Positions 1-13,132 are shown, numbered from the stretch's first letter. The stretch: DNA of 64,000 nt from Sipunculus nudus (GCA_026874595.1 CM049319.1:41523973-41587972); one strand, 5' to 3'. Numbers and translations are program-made. The notes: generated by a model from the sequence alone, not told the origin.

Positions 1-589
1 TTATACAGCAGAACTGGCCTGACTGCATACTCCATTTGTCTGAAAAATTGAGTGCAGTTCCCCCAAATTGAAATTTATATTATCTAATACTAGAATAATT
101 TAAACTTGACATTTGTCATCATGCGTGTAAAGGCAGATTCTACTGGTAAAAGAAAGAACATTACCAATCATGGGAAAACCTACTGAAACAGTAAAATAAC
201 ACTATAGTGTTAAAAATTAAATTCATTCATGATTTATTTTATTTAATTGCATTTGAAAAAATGTAATAGAAATGCTACTACCTTTTGACAATATCATAAG
301 TTTATCTGCATATGCACCAAACTGCTTAGTACATGCAACAGCTAGGGGAGCATTTTATGATCTCTACTTACATGTTTCATCTGCCTAATAAGATATGATC
401 ATGGTATTTCATATGCATGATACATATATCTAAAGACTTCAAAGTAAAGTCGATAAACAAATTTATAACATTTTCTGTATGTACTTTTACAATTAATGGC
501 CTATAATCCCTGAAGGTGAACAAAAAAGTGATGTCAAATGCATGACTGTTACAAACATAAAGAGGTTTTAAAGACCTGTATATCCCTGA
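1..589. other. AT-rich sequence, nothing recognised
   Basis: I see no conserved open reading frame, tandem structure or terminal motif here. By position it should be SNRPC intron. It may be the interior of the class A element whose 3' end is at 945. Confidence 0.4.
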
Positions 590-945
590 CAAAGGTCTCT
601 AGCTTCAGCAATTCTTATTTTTAGTGAGTAAATATATTTCCTGTTTTTATACAAGGTCCATTATGTTCAGGCCCAAAACTTTAACAAATTAGGCAATACT
701 GTCCTAATTCTTGGTATGTTAATATTAAATGTATGGAAGAATATACACACTAAATATGATCAAAAACAGATCAGTGGTTTTGATAATAGGCAGTCTTGAA
801 GTGTAACAATGCTGAATTTCAGATTCATAAGTCCAACAGTTTCAAAATGTGCCAGTTTAACAGACAGACGGACGGATGGACAGCCCAACAGACAAAGGAC
901 CATGACTATAGCTCAGATGACATAGTCAGCTTAGCTAAAAATAAA
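590..945 (+). mobile_element. Class A element, 3' end (F-type core)
   Basis: The core text (agcttcagcaattct, taggcagtcttgaagtgtaacaatg, gattcataagtccaacagtttcaaaa) recurs at 11.7-13.1, 22.8-23.9, 26.9-28.8 and 60-62.9 kb. A degenerate ACGG/ACAG run at 858-900 precedes the class A terminus, where the hairpin arm AGCTCAGATGAC is followed by atagtcagcttagctaaaaa ending near 945. The 5' end is outside the window or not recognisable. Confidence 0.75.
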
Positions 946-1514
946 ATAAGATAAAGAACATGTTCAAATTGTCTTTATACTCTGTCCACAAAAAAGACTG
1001 TGTTGTATTTATTTGACTCATAAACATACATTGAAACAAAGGTGAATAGAGCAAGAGTTAATGTGATTAGCCAAATACACTCACAAACGACAGTTGCATG
1101 TTTATGTTTTTGGTGAAACAACATTGTCAACTTGTATTGCATCTTGAGATACAAGGATTAAGAGGTAAAATTGTCTCTCTATCTGTTCTTGCAAAGATAT
1201 ACTGACTGTAATTTTTGTTAGACATATTTTTGTTTAACATGGTTTGTATGTACATTACTGTGGTTCATGATTTCGGCTGAGAACGTCTTTGATACAACTT
1301 CATTTTTGGTATTTTCAGCAAACTACTCTTTTTCAACAGTTTGTAGCAAAAGATACATTTAACTTACAAAAATATGATATTATTAGATGTGCCAGATTGT
1401 CAACTTTAACATGCAACAATTTTTTATTGAAATGTGGTCACACTTATTTGTGAGACCATGTAACATGGGTCCGTTACTTTGCAAGATTACCGTTATCATA
1501 TATGCAATGCTCAC
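946..1514. other. Low-repeat intronic flank left of the SNRPC tail exon
   Basis: AT-rich sequence without a family motif I recognise. It should be the start of the next SNRPC intron on the minus strand. No further Pro/Met-rich exon is visible here. Confidence 0.4.
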
Positions 1515-1667
1515 CAGGTCCCATCATAGGCATGGGTCCAGGTCCTGGTGGACCCATCATGGGCATTGGACCTGGCATCATTGGGGCAGCACCCATTGGC
1601 CCTGCTGGTGATGCTGCGGCAGTAGAGCTTGGTGTGCTGCTGGGGGCTTTCTGTGTTGTGGTGCTCT
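1515..1667 (-). CDS. SNRPC: SNRPC exon: Pro/Met/Gly-rich C-terminal tail
   Basis: This 153-nt exon has a pyrimidine-rich acceptor (gtcgtttttcag before 1667) and donor GTGAGC after 1515, phase 1 at both ends. It reads STTTQKAPSS, an Ala/Ser stretch, then GPMGAAPMMPGPMPMMGPP and GPGPMPMMGPG. U1C proteins end in such a low-complexity Pro/Met/Gly tail, and the phase fits the 38079-38198 exon exactly, restoring a lysine codon at the junction. Assignment rests on composition, phase, strand and order, not on a conserved domain, so another Pro/Met-rich protein remains possible. The stop codon and remaining tail should lie left of the window. The exon sits in a 950-bp low-repeat island between a class A end (945) and a class B start (1900). 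Confidence 0.75.
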
Positions 1668-1899
1668 CTGAAAAACGACACATCATCTAAATTGCAAACT
1701 GACCTGTGACAGAGGACAGCTTTTCATTATGTGCTACCCTCTTGAAACAACATTTTAAATAAAATTTCAGTCAAATTGATGGAGTTTTTACAATCTGAAT
1801 CAAACATGTAAATGTCATGTTCATTTTGTTTTTAATACTAAATGATTGTTAACCAAGGAATCCATGCTTAGCTGTGAACATTTTGCATGTGGTAATATT

Positions 1900-4800
1900 A
1901 ACAAGGCCTTACAGGCCTAATGCGAACCTGTGCATTGGGAAATACACCAGGTATAATGCTTCAATGCTGGACCATTACTTCTCATGTATATGAATAATGC
2001 AGGTACTAAACATTTTGAATAAGAAACAATCACACAAACACAACTGCTCAAATTCTGGCATGGGTGCTCACAACACAACTAGGGACCCATGGGTCAGGAC
2101 GCTCAGCTGAATTTGTCTATAAGGATATTTTTAAAGAAATTTTTTAGAATGACAGTCCTGTGACCTTAACAAATGACCTTGTGACCAAAAAATCTTAGAA
2201 CTTAATATCCTTGAACTTGTAGCATTAGGATTATTATAACAATCTTTTAAAAAGTGACCTTGACCTCTGACCAGATAACCTAAAATTGTACAGGTTTATT
2301 AGAATCTTCCCCTAGTGGCAGGTAGCAATATCTTGAAGATGGAAGGTTTGCAATGAAAAGTTTGACAGGCTGACCAGGCTTGGGTGAGTAAGGCAGTTGC
2401 CCCGAGTGAACTGTGACAAATTTACTGGCTCAGGCTACTGAACTGAGTGAACTCATGACCTGCACCTGGCTAGACTAGGTAAACTTTTGACCTGTTGCCT
2501 AATCTAATACAGTTGGCAGTCTGCCAAAGCTAGAAATAGATTGGCTCCACATGCAGCCCTGAGGGGCATAACACCCATGTGGTGATCACATGGTACTCAT
2601 GAGGTGTTCACATGTCACCCATGAGGTGATCACATGCCTTGTGCTTGGCTGCACTGATTGAACTCTTGACCTATATCTGGCTGCCTGATCTATTGGCAAA
2701 TCTGAAACAGTTGGCAGTTTCTTAACCTATTTAAATATACAGACACAATCTTGGCCTGTTGGCAAATCTGTTTACACATACTGTAAGACTGGGGCTAAAT
2801 TGTTTTTTTTTTAAGCTGACATATTCATAAACTTTTTATCATAAAATCTAGAATAATAAAAGATGCAGTTCTTTCATTGTTTAAGTCTAATAATTCTGCC
2901 AAAAATCATTCAAGTAAACTTGAACAAAGGCCACCTTAGAATAATTTTTGTGCCATGTTACAGAAGTTATAATTGAAACAATAATTTTGTAGAAGAACAG
3001 TTTTGCAGTCCTCAGTTTGAGTTAGACAAAATAATGGCCATAAGACCAACTTAAGCTTTCCTGATATGATTGAAAGAACCATGTCCTAGGATAATTCTTT
3101 TGAAAAATTGAATGATTCAACTTTGACAGTTTCATCATAAACATTTTAAGCTGAAAGAGGCTAAAATTATGAGGTTTTTGCCCATAAAAAAACAAGTCAA
3201 TGTAGGTGGCACCACACATCTGCAACTTAAAATATGAGTCATGTGACCAACATTTGTACAATACTTGGTAATGCTAGCTTCTGTCATTTCTGAGATAACC
3301 CTGTCAGTATGCTTACTGGCCAAATGACTGTTAAAATTCGTTTAACTCCACTAAAATTCATCAAATGCAAAGATCATTTCTGAAAAATATTATACCATTT
3401 GGCTTGACCGTTTACAAGAAGACTTTTAAAGGTTTTTCAGCTTTTCCCCTCTAAAATCTAAGTAAAAGTAGATAGCAAAAAAATAAGCTGAATCCCACAA
3501 CATTTGATATGTGACAGATTATTGCATAAAATCTGGGGATTGTAGCTCCTGCTATTCCTGAGAAATTATGGGTTGATATACAGATGACCAGTGACCCTGA
3601 TTATTGCATAAAATCTGGGGATGGTAGCTCCTGCTATTCCTGAGAAATTATGGGTTGATATGCAGATGACCAATGATCCCGGTACAAAAAAAGGTCAATG
3701 CAGGTGGCGCCACCAATACCTGAATTTCATATTTGACTCATGTGACCAACACTGGCATAAAATTTGGTGATGACAGGTCTGGCCGTTTCTGAGACTGTCA
3801 CTTTAGTATGCTTTTTTGGACAGATGACAAAGTTCAAATGACTAAGTTCAACTTCTTGTAATTCTGCCAAAATTCACCGAACTTAAACCATTTGAACAAA
3901 CTTTAAAGAGATGGTATAAAAGATTATTTCTGTGAAATATTGAACTAACTGGCTTGACTGTTTCAGAGGAAAAGATTTTTAAAGGTTTTTTAGCTTTTTC
4001 TCTATAAAATCTGAGAAAATGCAGATTTATTTGGATGGCTAATGTTTTGCATTAAATTTTATTATGCTAGCTCCAGTTGCTTTCGAAACAGTATGGGTTA
4101 ACGTATACCTGTGATTGTAAACATTGCCTGGCATGAGGAATATCTAGAATCATAAATCTACATTTTTTAAAAGTTTTTAAAAAACATTTTTGTCAATATT
4201 AACCATAGATAACCTGAAATCTAAATGTCTGGAGGCATGATGTAACAGATGCTGATAAACTGGTTCCAGGCTGGATGTATCTGCTTAACACAGGTAACAT
4301 ATATGGTAAAATGACTCAATTCAATCTTTATAATTCAGCCAAAATTCATTCTTTGGAACCATAAAAGACAAATATTGTAAGAATTATTCAGGGGATTATT
4401 CTTGTTAAATATTAAACAAATTGGCCTCAGTGGCATCAGTCATTAAATGTTTTGCAGGTTTATAACTCCTAAGGGAAAATAAAGCAAAATGGCTAAGGTA
4501 AGCTTCCCATAACTCAGCCAAAAATCACTGAACCAAAATTATTTGAACAAACTTGAATTATCAACATCTAAGGATAACTAAAATGTGTGAGATTTAAGAA
4601 TTTGGCCCAGTGGTTTTTGAGAAGATCTTTGTAGCCACTGAGCTAAAATGGGCTGTTATGGCATATGACTAAATTCAGTATCCCGTAACTCAGCCAAAAT
4701 CACTGAACTGAGACCATTTGAACAAACTTCAGAAAGCAATACCTAAGATCATTTCTGTGCGATATTAAACAATTTGGCCGTATGGTTTTAGAGAAGAAGT

Positions 4801-5345
4801 TTTTTGTAGTGGTATGATATGGGCACTGATGACCCCCGTACAAAAAAGGCCGATGCAGGTGGTGCCACCAATACCTCAATTTCAGATATGACTCATGTGA
4901 CCAACATTGGCATAAAATTTGGTGATGATAGCTCCAGCCGTTTCTAAGATTGTAATTTTAGTATGCATTTTTGGACAGATGACTAAGTTCAACTAGCTGT
5001 AACTCGACCAAAAATCACCGAACTTAAACCATTCGAACAAACTTGAGAGATTGTTCCAGGGATCATTTCTTTAAAATATTGGACGATTTGGCTGAACAGT
5101 TTGGGAGAAGAAGATTTTAAAGCTTTTTTAGCTTTTTCCCTTTAAAATCTAAGAAAATGCAGTTAGCCAAAAAATAAGCAAAATCCAATAGAGTTTTTCA
5201 GATGACTAATTTTATGCATAAAATTTCGTGATGCTAACTCTTGCCGTTTTCAGGATAGTATGGGTTAACATACAGACGCCGGACGACAGACAACGGACAC
5301 GGGATGACACCACACCATCGCATAAGCTCACAGGTTCGCTAAAAA
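1900..5345 (+). mobile_element. Class B repeat element (complete)
   Basis: It starts AACAAGGCCTTACAGGCCT followed by the subterminal GCGAACCTGTG, and ends CACAGGTTCGC then TAAAAA; these 11-mers are exact reverse complements. After a unique 5' part and a class A-like start at 2077, the core from about 2800 is a series of diverged modules, each with an aggtgg.gccacc palindrome followed by aatacct.aatttca, an aaatttggtgatgat block and a gccgtttctgagat block. A short GGACGACAGACAACGGAC run precedes the 3' terminus. A near-exact 75-bp tandem duplication lies around 3530-3670. No transposase is visible, so the element is non-autonomous. Confidence 0.8.
2077..2400 (+). mobile_element. Class A 5' end with D-type module, nested in class B
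   Basis: AACTAGGGACCCATGGGTC followed by GCTCAGCTGA is the class A start; the same start leads the D array at 53314. It is followed by one or two D modules (tcctgtgaccttaac, gaccttgacctctgacc, cccctagtggcaggtagcaat). No class A 3' end follows, so this is a 5' fragment. Confidence 0.65.
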
Positions 5346-5665
5346 TGTGGCTAATAGGCTAGGGTTCTTAGCTGATCTGACACCATAAATATAAAAGGCA
5401 GGGAAAAGGAAGTAGGAAAGTTTGGCTCAGTGAAAATAGGTTAACATAGGTGGCCTCACCTGTAACTTACATACACACATCACAAGACCAATATTCCTGT
5501 AATTATAGATGTACATGTATAACTGATGAGACTGAACTGTGAAAGAACATCATTTAGGGTTAAAGTATGAAAAGGGTTCCAAGATGAATGACTGGCTGTG
5601 GCACTAGAATTCTGATGGATCTGAATATTGATAGATCACATGCTCTCATAATATGGCATGAACAG
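5346..5665. other. Spacer between class B element and SINE
   Basis: Mixed sequence with one partial module (ggttaacataggtggcctcacc, about 5440-5460). No coding sequence is seen. Confidence 0.35.
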
Positions 5666-5870
5666 GGGGCCTGGACAGTCGAGGGGTAAATAGCTCGGCT
5701 CTCTCCGCTGGCAACCTGGGTTCCATCCCTTGCATGGCTATGAGAGTGGGTTGTAGTTAGTTGCCTGTCCAAGGCCCGTGGTTCTTTGGTTTCGGCCACC
5801 CCTACAGACTACGGAATGCCACCATCTGAGCTATGGAGAGTGCCAAGATTAGTTAAATAATATATCTATT
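5666..5870 (+). repeat. Probable tRNA-derived SINE
   Basis: An A-box-like gtcgaggggtaaatagctc and a B-box-like GGGTTCCATCCC (about 5718-5729) are spaced as in a tRNA promoter. They are followed by gagagtgggttgtagttag, gttgcctgtccaaggc and ggtttcggccaccccta, a body resembling widespread tRNA-derived SINEs of invertebrates. There is only one copy here, and boundaries are approximate. Confidence 0.45.
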
Positions 5871-6300
5871 AATACAATCCATGTAAAATAGATAAGTTTA
5901 TATAACAGTGCTTGAGATAATCTAACATAACTGCCTGGCAGTCATATTGAATCTTTGACAGGTTTAAAAGTTTAATAAAGATCCTTACATAGGGGCAAGG
6001 CATCATTTAAAATTAAATAATGTGTATACAAGGAATTCTATCACCTCAGCCTGGCTGCCATTTTGGATTTCCAATGGGTTTGAAATTCAATGGCACTAAG
6101 CTTCTTATAGGGACCAATGGTAAATCTTAAACTTTTCTTAATATAATTCATCCGATTGGAAATCTCAGATCTTTGCTTTGTGACCATGTGGATTTCTGAT
6201 CATAGTAAGTCTGAGATTTTACAGCACACATCCCACATGGGCTAATCATCATATAAAATATATAAGCAATGGCATGAGTGGTTTTGGAGATAACATACCA
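5871..6300. other. Low-repeat AT-rich sequence
   Basis: No gene and no recognised repeat boundary. The text cacatcccacatgggctaatcatcatat may be an eroded class A start. Confidence 0.3.
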
Positions 6301-6860
6301 TAAAGAACTATGGACACATGGGTCCCAACACCTAGTTGAATTCTTCTATAAGGATAGGTTTATGAGCTTTTTCAAAATATGGGTCCTACGATCAGTTTGA
6401 ATCCAACCTGTCTACCAAACCGGGGGTATCATCCGTTAACTAATTTGTGAATGGATGGGCCCTAAGACCTTGATCATGTGACCCAAAAATCAATCAGGTT
6501 CTTCCGCTATTGGCAGGTCAGCTATATGTGCAAGATGGAAGGTTTGTAATGAAAAGTTTGGCTTAAAATGCATCCACAATCTTTCTAAATATGTTGGTCC
6601 TGTGACCTTGTCCTTTAACTTCATAACCCCAAAATCAATAAAGTTCTTGCGTTAGAGGTTAGCCATATATACGTCAAGTCTAAAATCCATATGTCAATCC
6701 AAACTGTAGTTGTCATCAGGAAATAAATTTGACGGACATACAGAAAGAAGAACAGACGGACGTACGGTGATTACTGTAATAAGCGCCCCTCCTGTAATAA
6801 GTGTCCCCTCCCCACACACACACACACTCACTCACACACACAGATTTTGAAGGAGACCAC
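6301..6860 (+). repeat. Degenerate class A/D-type module run, then AC-rich microsatellite
   Basis: gacacatgggtcccaacacctagttgaattcttctataaggatagg is a degraded form of the start seen at 2077 and 53314. Diverged D modules follow (tcctacgatcagtttgaatcc, ggcaggtcagctatatgtgcaagatgg) up to an ACGG-like run (about 6731-6768). A CA/CT microsatellite (cacacacacacactcactcac) lies at about 6814-6841. Open frames here are repeat-derived. Confidence 0.6.
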
Positions 6861-7323
6861 ATTATGAAAACTAAGGGATGAGATATCCTAACCTCACTTT
6901 TCTCCCTGGCCAATATAACATGGCGAAATGTATTGCTTTCATTTCTCCCCGCCAAGCTTAAAAGTTACCGCCTGTTTTTAATCTATTTTTGTTGGGCTTT
7001 ATCATCTCATATAAAAAAAATATTAGTTGCACAAATCAGAGTCAGTGGTAAAGTGTGTCATAGATTACAATGACTGACTGTGTCCATGAAGGCTGACCCT
7101 GCAGGTGGCCATGCTGATTGGGTGACCTGATTTCAGGGTCCGTAATCATGCAATTAAATATATTTACCTGGTGTTTGTTATTTCTCATAATTTATATGTT
7201 CCCTTTGAATTAATATTAATAAAACTAGAGCACCGCAAATGTGCATAATACATCTGTCGTGTATCTGGTGACCTCTGAGCTCATTTAATATGCATGAATT
7301 TTGATGAGGATGTAACTCAGGTG

Positions 7324-7718
7324 AACAAGGAACCCATGGGTCATGGCGCTCAGCTGTAATATATGATCACAAAATATGATTTGGAAGAGGAGGTAGGCAC
7401 ATGCTGGTTTTGTGTGGTAATATAAGCTGCATTATGAGTTGATGGTGTTTAACTCAAGTTATGTAAGATTTTGATAAGATCCTTGGAGACAGGAAAGAGG
7501 ATTGATGTCATTTATATTATTTACAGTTGGAAATGGTGTTTTGATTTGGCCATATAACTTTATCTACATTGCTTTAGAATTATTTGACAAAAAAACGGTC
7601 CATTATCAGTCATGTTAATTATACTTTTTAAAAACAAGTTAACTGTTATTTAATAATAACAGGTTATCCCTACCCAAAAGAAGCACTAGCACAAATAATA
7701 CAAGTTAAAATATTTATA
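7324..7718 (+). mobile_element. Class A 5' fragment
   Basis: AACAAGGAACCCATGGGTC followed by GCGCTCAGCTG opens a block (gcacatgctggttttgtgtgg, tttaactcaagttatgtaag) that matches the start of the elements at 20236, 52614 and 60694. It is cut off at the next class A start. Confidence 0.7.
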
Positions 7719-9031
7719 AACAAGGGACCCATGGGTCACGGCGCTCAGCTGATCATGATTGGACTATAAATGTATCACCATTGTTATACTATATTGAGTA
7801 GAAAAAGCTTATGAATATCATGGTCATGTTGGGATTTTATAAAGGAATATAATGTAATATGTGAGTAAATGATATATGAAATAATCTGACTGATGGATTA
7901 ATATGGAGTAAAATATAGTGGTTTATTTTTTATTTATTAGGGAGGGGTCGAAAAAAACAATTTGTTTGAGCAAATATTAATGCAATGACAGTATACTAAG
8001 TAGTGGTATAATGATGATAAGGCTATTTGTTGAAGGATCTATAGTGTATGGAAAACTGCAAGCTTTCAATTTGACAGATACAAGGTAATGATTAACTATG
8101 CTGATGAGGGGATTTATGAATTTGTGACTGTATGACATGATATCTTGACAAGATCGGTCTTGACAAGGTACGTTATTTTGATGACCCTCACGTCTACATA
8201 TTACACAATATTGACATAATTTCTGGCATGTACATAGGTACATATGGACAAATGGTCAACAGTACTGAACCACCTAGAAGGTTAAAATATTAAAAATATG
8301 ATGAAATGTAGATAAAGTTTTAGAGGAAGAGGTAATTTGGGCCATGATTGGTTTATATGATTGAAGAAAATGTTGCAAATAATATTTGAGATCTGACCAT
8401 GCCTTTCCATTGGTTACATTTTTGATAAGCTGTTGACAGTTCAACAGTTTACACATTTGTCTGATGAGATTCAATTTATTTGGTAAACCTTTTTTATCAA
8501 TTTTATGATATGTATACAGTTGCCATAGCGTCCCCACTCCACAGGTGCAATGACTTGATGGGGGGGGGGGGTGTTGTGTTATGATTAGAGTTACAACGCC
8601 TCTGTCTCTCTGTAGATTTTTTCTTTAATTATTAAATTTTATGCTATAGCCATAGAACTATTGTTCACAGTGCCAAGGAGCAAAGCCTCAGTGGGATGAA
8701 GAAGGGGATGGTGAGAGTTACAACACCCTTGCATGTACATACAGGATATGAAATTTAATTCAACAGTGCTTATAAAAAAAAAGTTTATTCATGAACATTA
8801 AATATTTAAAACAGGCAGAAAGATGGAGAAAAACAAAGCAAATCATTTTTTTCCCCATTCTACTGAGCCAATAAAAAATTAACAATATTTGCATTTATTC
8901 CTTTTTTTCATTACATAATTTTATCCAGGTTTACGAATGTTACTATAAATTTACAGTATAACATACATGTGACTGTGAATTTTTCAGTTGATTCACATTT
9001 CTAAATTGCATCATCATTTATAGCTAATGTA

Positions 9032-10446
9032 CCGTAAAATCTCCACTTAAAACCGCACTTCCGATTAAAACCGCACCCAGACTTTGCCGATATTCCAGGT
9101 GAGACACCGCGAGAGGCTCAAATACTAAGAACCCCCCTTTAAAACCGCACCAACTTTTGCTACGGAATGATTTGACAAAAGACACAATCAAGCTATCATC
9201 TAGAAATGAACCGCGTAGGTTGCGACTCGGCCATTCCTGCATGTCCACTTTAAAATTCCTTGGGCATTTTATTTAAACACATCGTAACACTTTTTTGCAG
9301 GGTCACTCAAGCATGAAGTTTGGGAAGACGTAAGGGCCGGTGAACCTCTGCCTGTTTATACAGATTTTATATTCCGTGCCTTATTCTTGTTTGCTACTGA
9401 TTTGTCATTGTATTTTGGAAAAAATATTCTACTGATCCATTTCAAGTCACTGTATATTTTAATTCAAAAAGTAATATTTTGAAGTCTTAATTTTTGATGA
9501 AAATTCCATTTTCTGGAATTACTCGGAAGATTCAAATTATTTTCATACCGGTTACTTTGGTATTATCATCGTCACATCGTACGTTGACATCGCTCCATGT
9601 CACAATTTGCTGGTGCATTGAAAACATCGCTGGTCAGCTTAACTAAATATCAAAGTAACTGAAGTTACCTTTTCGAGATACGCACATATAGGAAACATGA
9701 CGCTTGAAAACGTGTGATTTAAAGGTAAAAATTAAAGTGGCCAGTCGGGGTAAGCAAGTTTTTTTCCTGTAGAAAGTTTCCGTGTGGGGAGCCATTTTGT
9801 CAAGGCAGTGTTCGCGCAAGGCATGCTGGGACGAAATAGGTGGCTGTTCTGTTTACCACCCACCGCGTACAGCCGTTCAAAATATTCTTAGCAGAATACC
9901 GGGGCATTTCAGCACATTGCGGCACTCAAACTTGATTTTAAAACAATCGTCTGCCATTGTGTGACACTTTACGATGTCAGCTTTTTATTCACTTTACGTT
10001 TTAAACAAATAATCATTGCTAAATAATGCCGCAAATGGGTTTAAAGTAGGCTTTTATTTCAATTTTGCTTGACCATGCCCAACGAAGTGGGCCGCTGTGT
10101 GTTACAGCAGGGTTGTTGTAAACGTATTATTTGGTGACAATTACCAAGATTTTATAACAAGTTATATATCACACGAAAACTAATCAGCAATATTTAATTT
10201 ATAAATAACAAATAAACGTAAATAATAAATTTACAAACGGCTCCAATACATGCGAGACTGCTGCTACGAACGGCCTTCGAAAGTTGCAATATTATCGCTC
10301 ATTTGCCGGCCCAAAAACGATGTCCGTCAGGAAGATATTCAGGAAACCCTTCTAGTATAAACCGCACAGTGCTTTCAGGAAATCAACCTGATTTCAAGAT
10401 TTTGAATTTCTTGATTAAACCGCTGTTTTAAGTGGAGATTTTACGG
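9032..10446. mobile_element. TA-flanked DNA transposon 1 (1.4 kb, non-autonomous)
   Basis: The left end CCGTAAAATCTCCACTTAAA matches the reverse complement of the right end (taagtggagattttacgg), over at least 22 bp. Both ends are bordered by TA, the target duplication of Tc1/mariner/pogo-type elements. The left end carries spaced repeats of TTAAAACCGCA (about 9047, 9065, 9139) and the right end related ataaaccgcac (about 10358) and gattaaaccgc, likely transposase-binding sites. No transposase is readable; a 74-codon minus-strand frame (9024-9248) holding DDSLIVSFVKSF might be an eroded remnant, but this is weak. Confidence 0.8.
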
Positions 10447-10507
10447 TATCTAGTTTATAGTACCTGTCAACAGAATGGGACGGAGGGAGGAAGGGAGGCA
10501 ATAAGGA

Positions 10508-10508
10508 T

Positions 10509-10541
<33 letters not shown>

Positions 10542-10560
10542 AGAAAGAGAAAAAGCAGAG

Positions 10561-10598
<38 letters not shown>

Positions 10599-10655
10599 AA
10601 GAGAGCTGGACTGCCAGAGAGAGAGAGAGAAAAAGAGAGAGAGAAAGAGAGGCTC
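10508..10655. repeat. (GA)n purine-rich microsatellite
   Basis: About 150 bp of almost pure GAGA with interspersed AAAG and one CTGGACTGCC interruption. Open frames read from it on both strands are low-complexity artefacts. Confidence 0.9.
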
Positions 10656-11159
10656 TCTGGTAATTACTGCCTGACCCAGACACTCACAGTGGCAGTAGGT
10701 CAGACCTGAAGGTGTTATGTAACTGCCAAGTACACTGCATTTATACTGACCTGATGTAAACAATGAAGACTTGGTACCTGGAAACTTGAATAAAATCTAC
10801 AGTTTTTGTCAATTGGTTTCAAATTTCAGATTTTAACAGATAAAATGCTAATGTGTACATGCTGTGAAAATTGAATCCACAGCACTAACAGGAAAAATTT
10901 AAATATTTTTATTTTTTTTAAATGGTATCAGGTAAAAAGAAAAGTATTCTCAACTATGAAACTAATACATGTGTTAAAATTAATTCAAGGATCAAAACAC
11001 CCAATATATTATACCAGGAGCACACTGGAGTTGGGAATGTTTAATTCTTTGAAATGAAATAAAGGATCAGCAATATAAATTTTGATTATTTAGCCAGTAT
11101 CATGTAACAACTGATACAACCATGAGTTATAAGTCAAACAAATTAAAATCTTTAATGAG

Positions 11160-11800
11160 CACTCTGATGAACATCCACACTTTCATAGCAATACATCATA
11201 TTGTGGACACAATTAAATGTGCACTTTAATCATTGTAACCCTGGTGGTACAATACAAAATCTAAAATATAGCATAGCCAAAAATAAAATAAAATACAGAA
11301 AATTATAACAGTCATCTAGTTTATGCACCAGCTGGGGGGTGGGAGTGCAGGGCAGAAGGGAAGCCTGCTAGTAGTGGCCAAGCTAAGCCAAGGCAAGCTG
11401 CCTGGGGTGGGTTACATAATGCAAGTGAAGACTGTATTACTAGGTGGGCCAGATGTAAACAACACTTGACATGGTGTATGAAAACTTGAATAAAAGCTAC
11501 TCTTTTCAAACAATTCCTTTGAAATTTAAGATTTTAAAAGACTGAATCCTTATGTATATATGCTGTGAAAATTAAATCAACAGTGCTTACAGGGAAAAAA
11601 CGTGCCATTGCCAAAGTCAGACCAAATTTAAGGTACTGATTTTTTATTTATGCTAATAACTTGAAAATTTGCAAAATTCAGATCTAATTTTGGTATACAA
11701 TTGAATCTTGATTAAATGAAGTTATATTCCTGAAAGAAAGTTTCCAGCTTCAGCAATTCTGATATTAGGTGAGTAAATATATTTCCTGACTTTTTAAAAA
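11160..11800 (+). repeat. Block duplicated at 57980-58080 and 59540-60100
   Basis: gaacatccacactttcatagcaata, aaccctggtggtacaatac, tttatgcaccagctgg and tagtagtggccaagct all recur in the same order near 58.0 and 59.5-59.8 kb. This shows that the 7.7-13.1 kb element and the 55.5-60.7 kb elements are related copies. Confidence 0.75.
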
Positions 11801-13132
11801 TTGCATTATATTTGGGCCCATAACTTCAAAATAATACCCAATACTGACCTAATTTTTGGTATGATCATAGAAAATGTATGGAAAAATATGAATACTAAAT
11901 ATGATCAAAAACAGATCAGTGGTTTTGATATTAGGCAGCTTTGAAGTGTAACAATGGCTTTTTTATGGAAAACGGAGGTTTTTCCTTAATATCTCAAAGG
12001 AACGAAGTCCTAATGACCCAATTTTTGGTATGGTAGGAGATTTTGGGGACGTCTATTGGTATGCAGAATTTTGGATTCGTAGGTCCAACGGTTTTAAAAC
12101 GTGCCCTGTTAATAGACGGACGGCCGGTCGGACGGACAGATGACGGACTACGACTGTAGCTCAGGTGACTTATAGTCAGCTGAGCTAAAAATCTCTACCT
12201 TCAGCAATTTTTATGATAAGGGAATAAATATATTTCTTGATTTTTTTACAAAGTGCATTATGTTGGGGCCCATAACTGAAAACAATTACTCAATACTTAC
12301 ATCATTTCTGAACATCTGCAATGAGAGTCTATAGAAGAACATGTATATTTTAAATGATCTAACTCAGATTAGTGGTTATGATATTAGGCAGTCTTGAAGT
12401 GTAACAATGGGTTTTTAATGGAAAATTGAAGTTTTTTCTTAATTTCTTATCTCAAAGGAATGAAGTCCTTGTGACCAAAGATTTGGTATGGTAGGGGATT
12501 TGGGGGACATCTAACTGTATGCCAAATTTTAGGAACTGAGAGCTGAAGCTGGGGAGCTGAGCTCTTGCAAACTGCATAACACTAGCTTGATGTAAACAAT
12601 ATGTTACATGGTGCTTAAAAACTTGAAAAAAATCTACAGTTTAAGATCAACTGGTTTCAAATTTTTGGTGTTAACACAAAAACATGCTGTGAAAATTAAA
12701 TCCACAGTACTTACAGGAAAAAAAACGTGCCATGGTCAAAGTTGGGCAAAATTTAAGGTACCAATTTTTTATTTTTCTTAATATTTCAAAAAATTTAAAA
12801 GATTTTGATCTAATTTATGGCAGGAATATTTATGGTAAATGTGAGGAAAAACAGATGTGTAGTTTTGATATTAGGCAGTCCTGAAGTGTGAAAATAGGTT
12901 TTTAATAAAAAATTGAGGTTTTTCCTTAATTTCTCAAAGGAACAAAGTCGCAAAGACCCAGTTTTTGGCTTGGTAGGAGATCTTGGGGACATCTAACATT
13001 ATGCCAAATTTTTTCGATTCCTAGGTCTTACGGTTTCAAAACATGCCACATCTATGGACGGATGGACGGACGGACGATGGACAATGGACCAAGACTATAG
13101 CTCAGATGACTTATAGTCAGCTGAGCTAAAAA

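Larger units (their letters stand above)
7719..13132 (+). mobile_element. Class A element, near complete, interrupted by a TA-flanked transposon
   Basis: It starts AACAAGGGACCCATGGGTC plus GCGCTCAGCTGA and closes with the class A hairpin and GAGCTAAAAA at 13132. An additional internal terminus lies at about 12191, so the 3' part holds two F-type modules each followed by an ACGG microsatellite (12116-12146, 13058-13084). The 5' part matches 55545 and 58097, and 11160-11800 matches 59540-60100, so these are members of one subfamily. The insertion 9032-10446 splits it. Confidence 0.75.

Noticed and set aside
1387-1690. Plus-strand Gly/Pro/Ile-rich and His/Trp-rich frames
   Set aside because: They lie opposite the minus-strand SNRPC tail exon, whose splice signals and phase fit the gene.
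10432-10763. Arg/Glu-rich or Ser/Leu-rich proteins
   Set aside because: They are translations of the (GA)n microsatellite.
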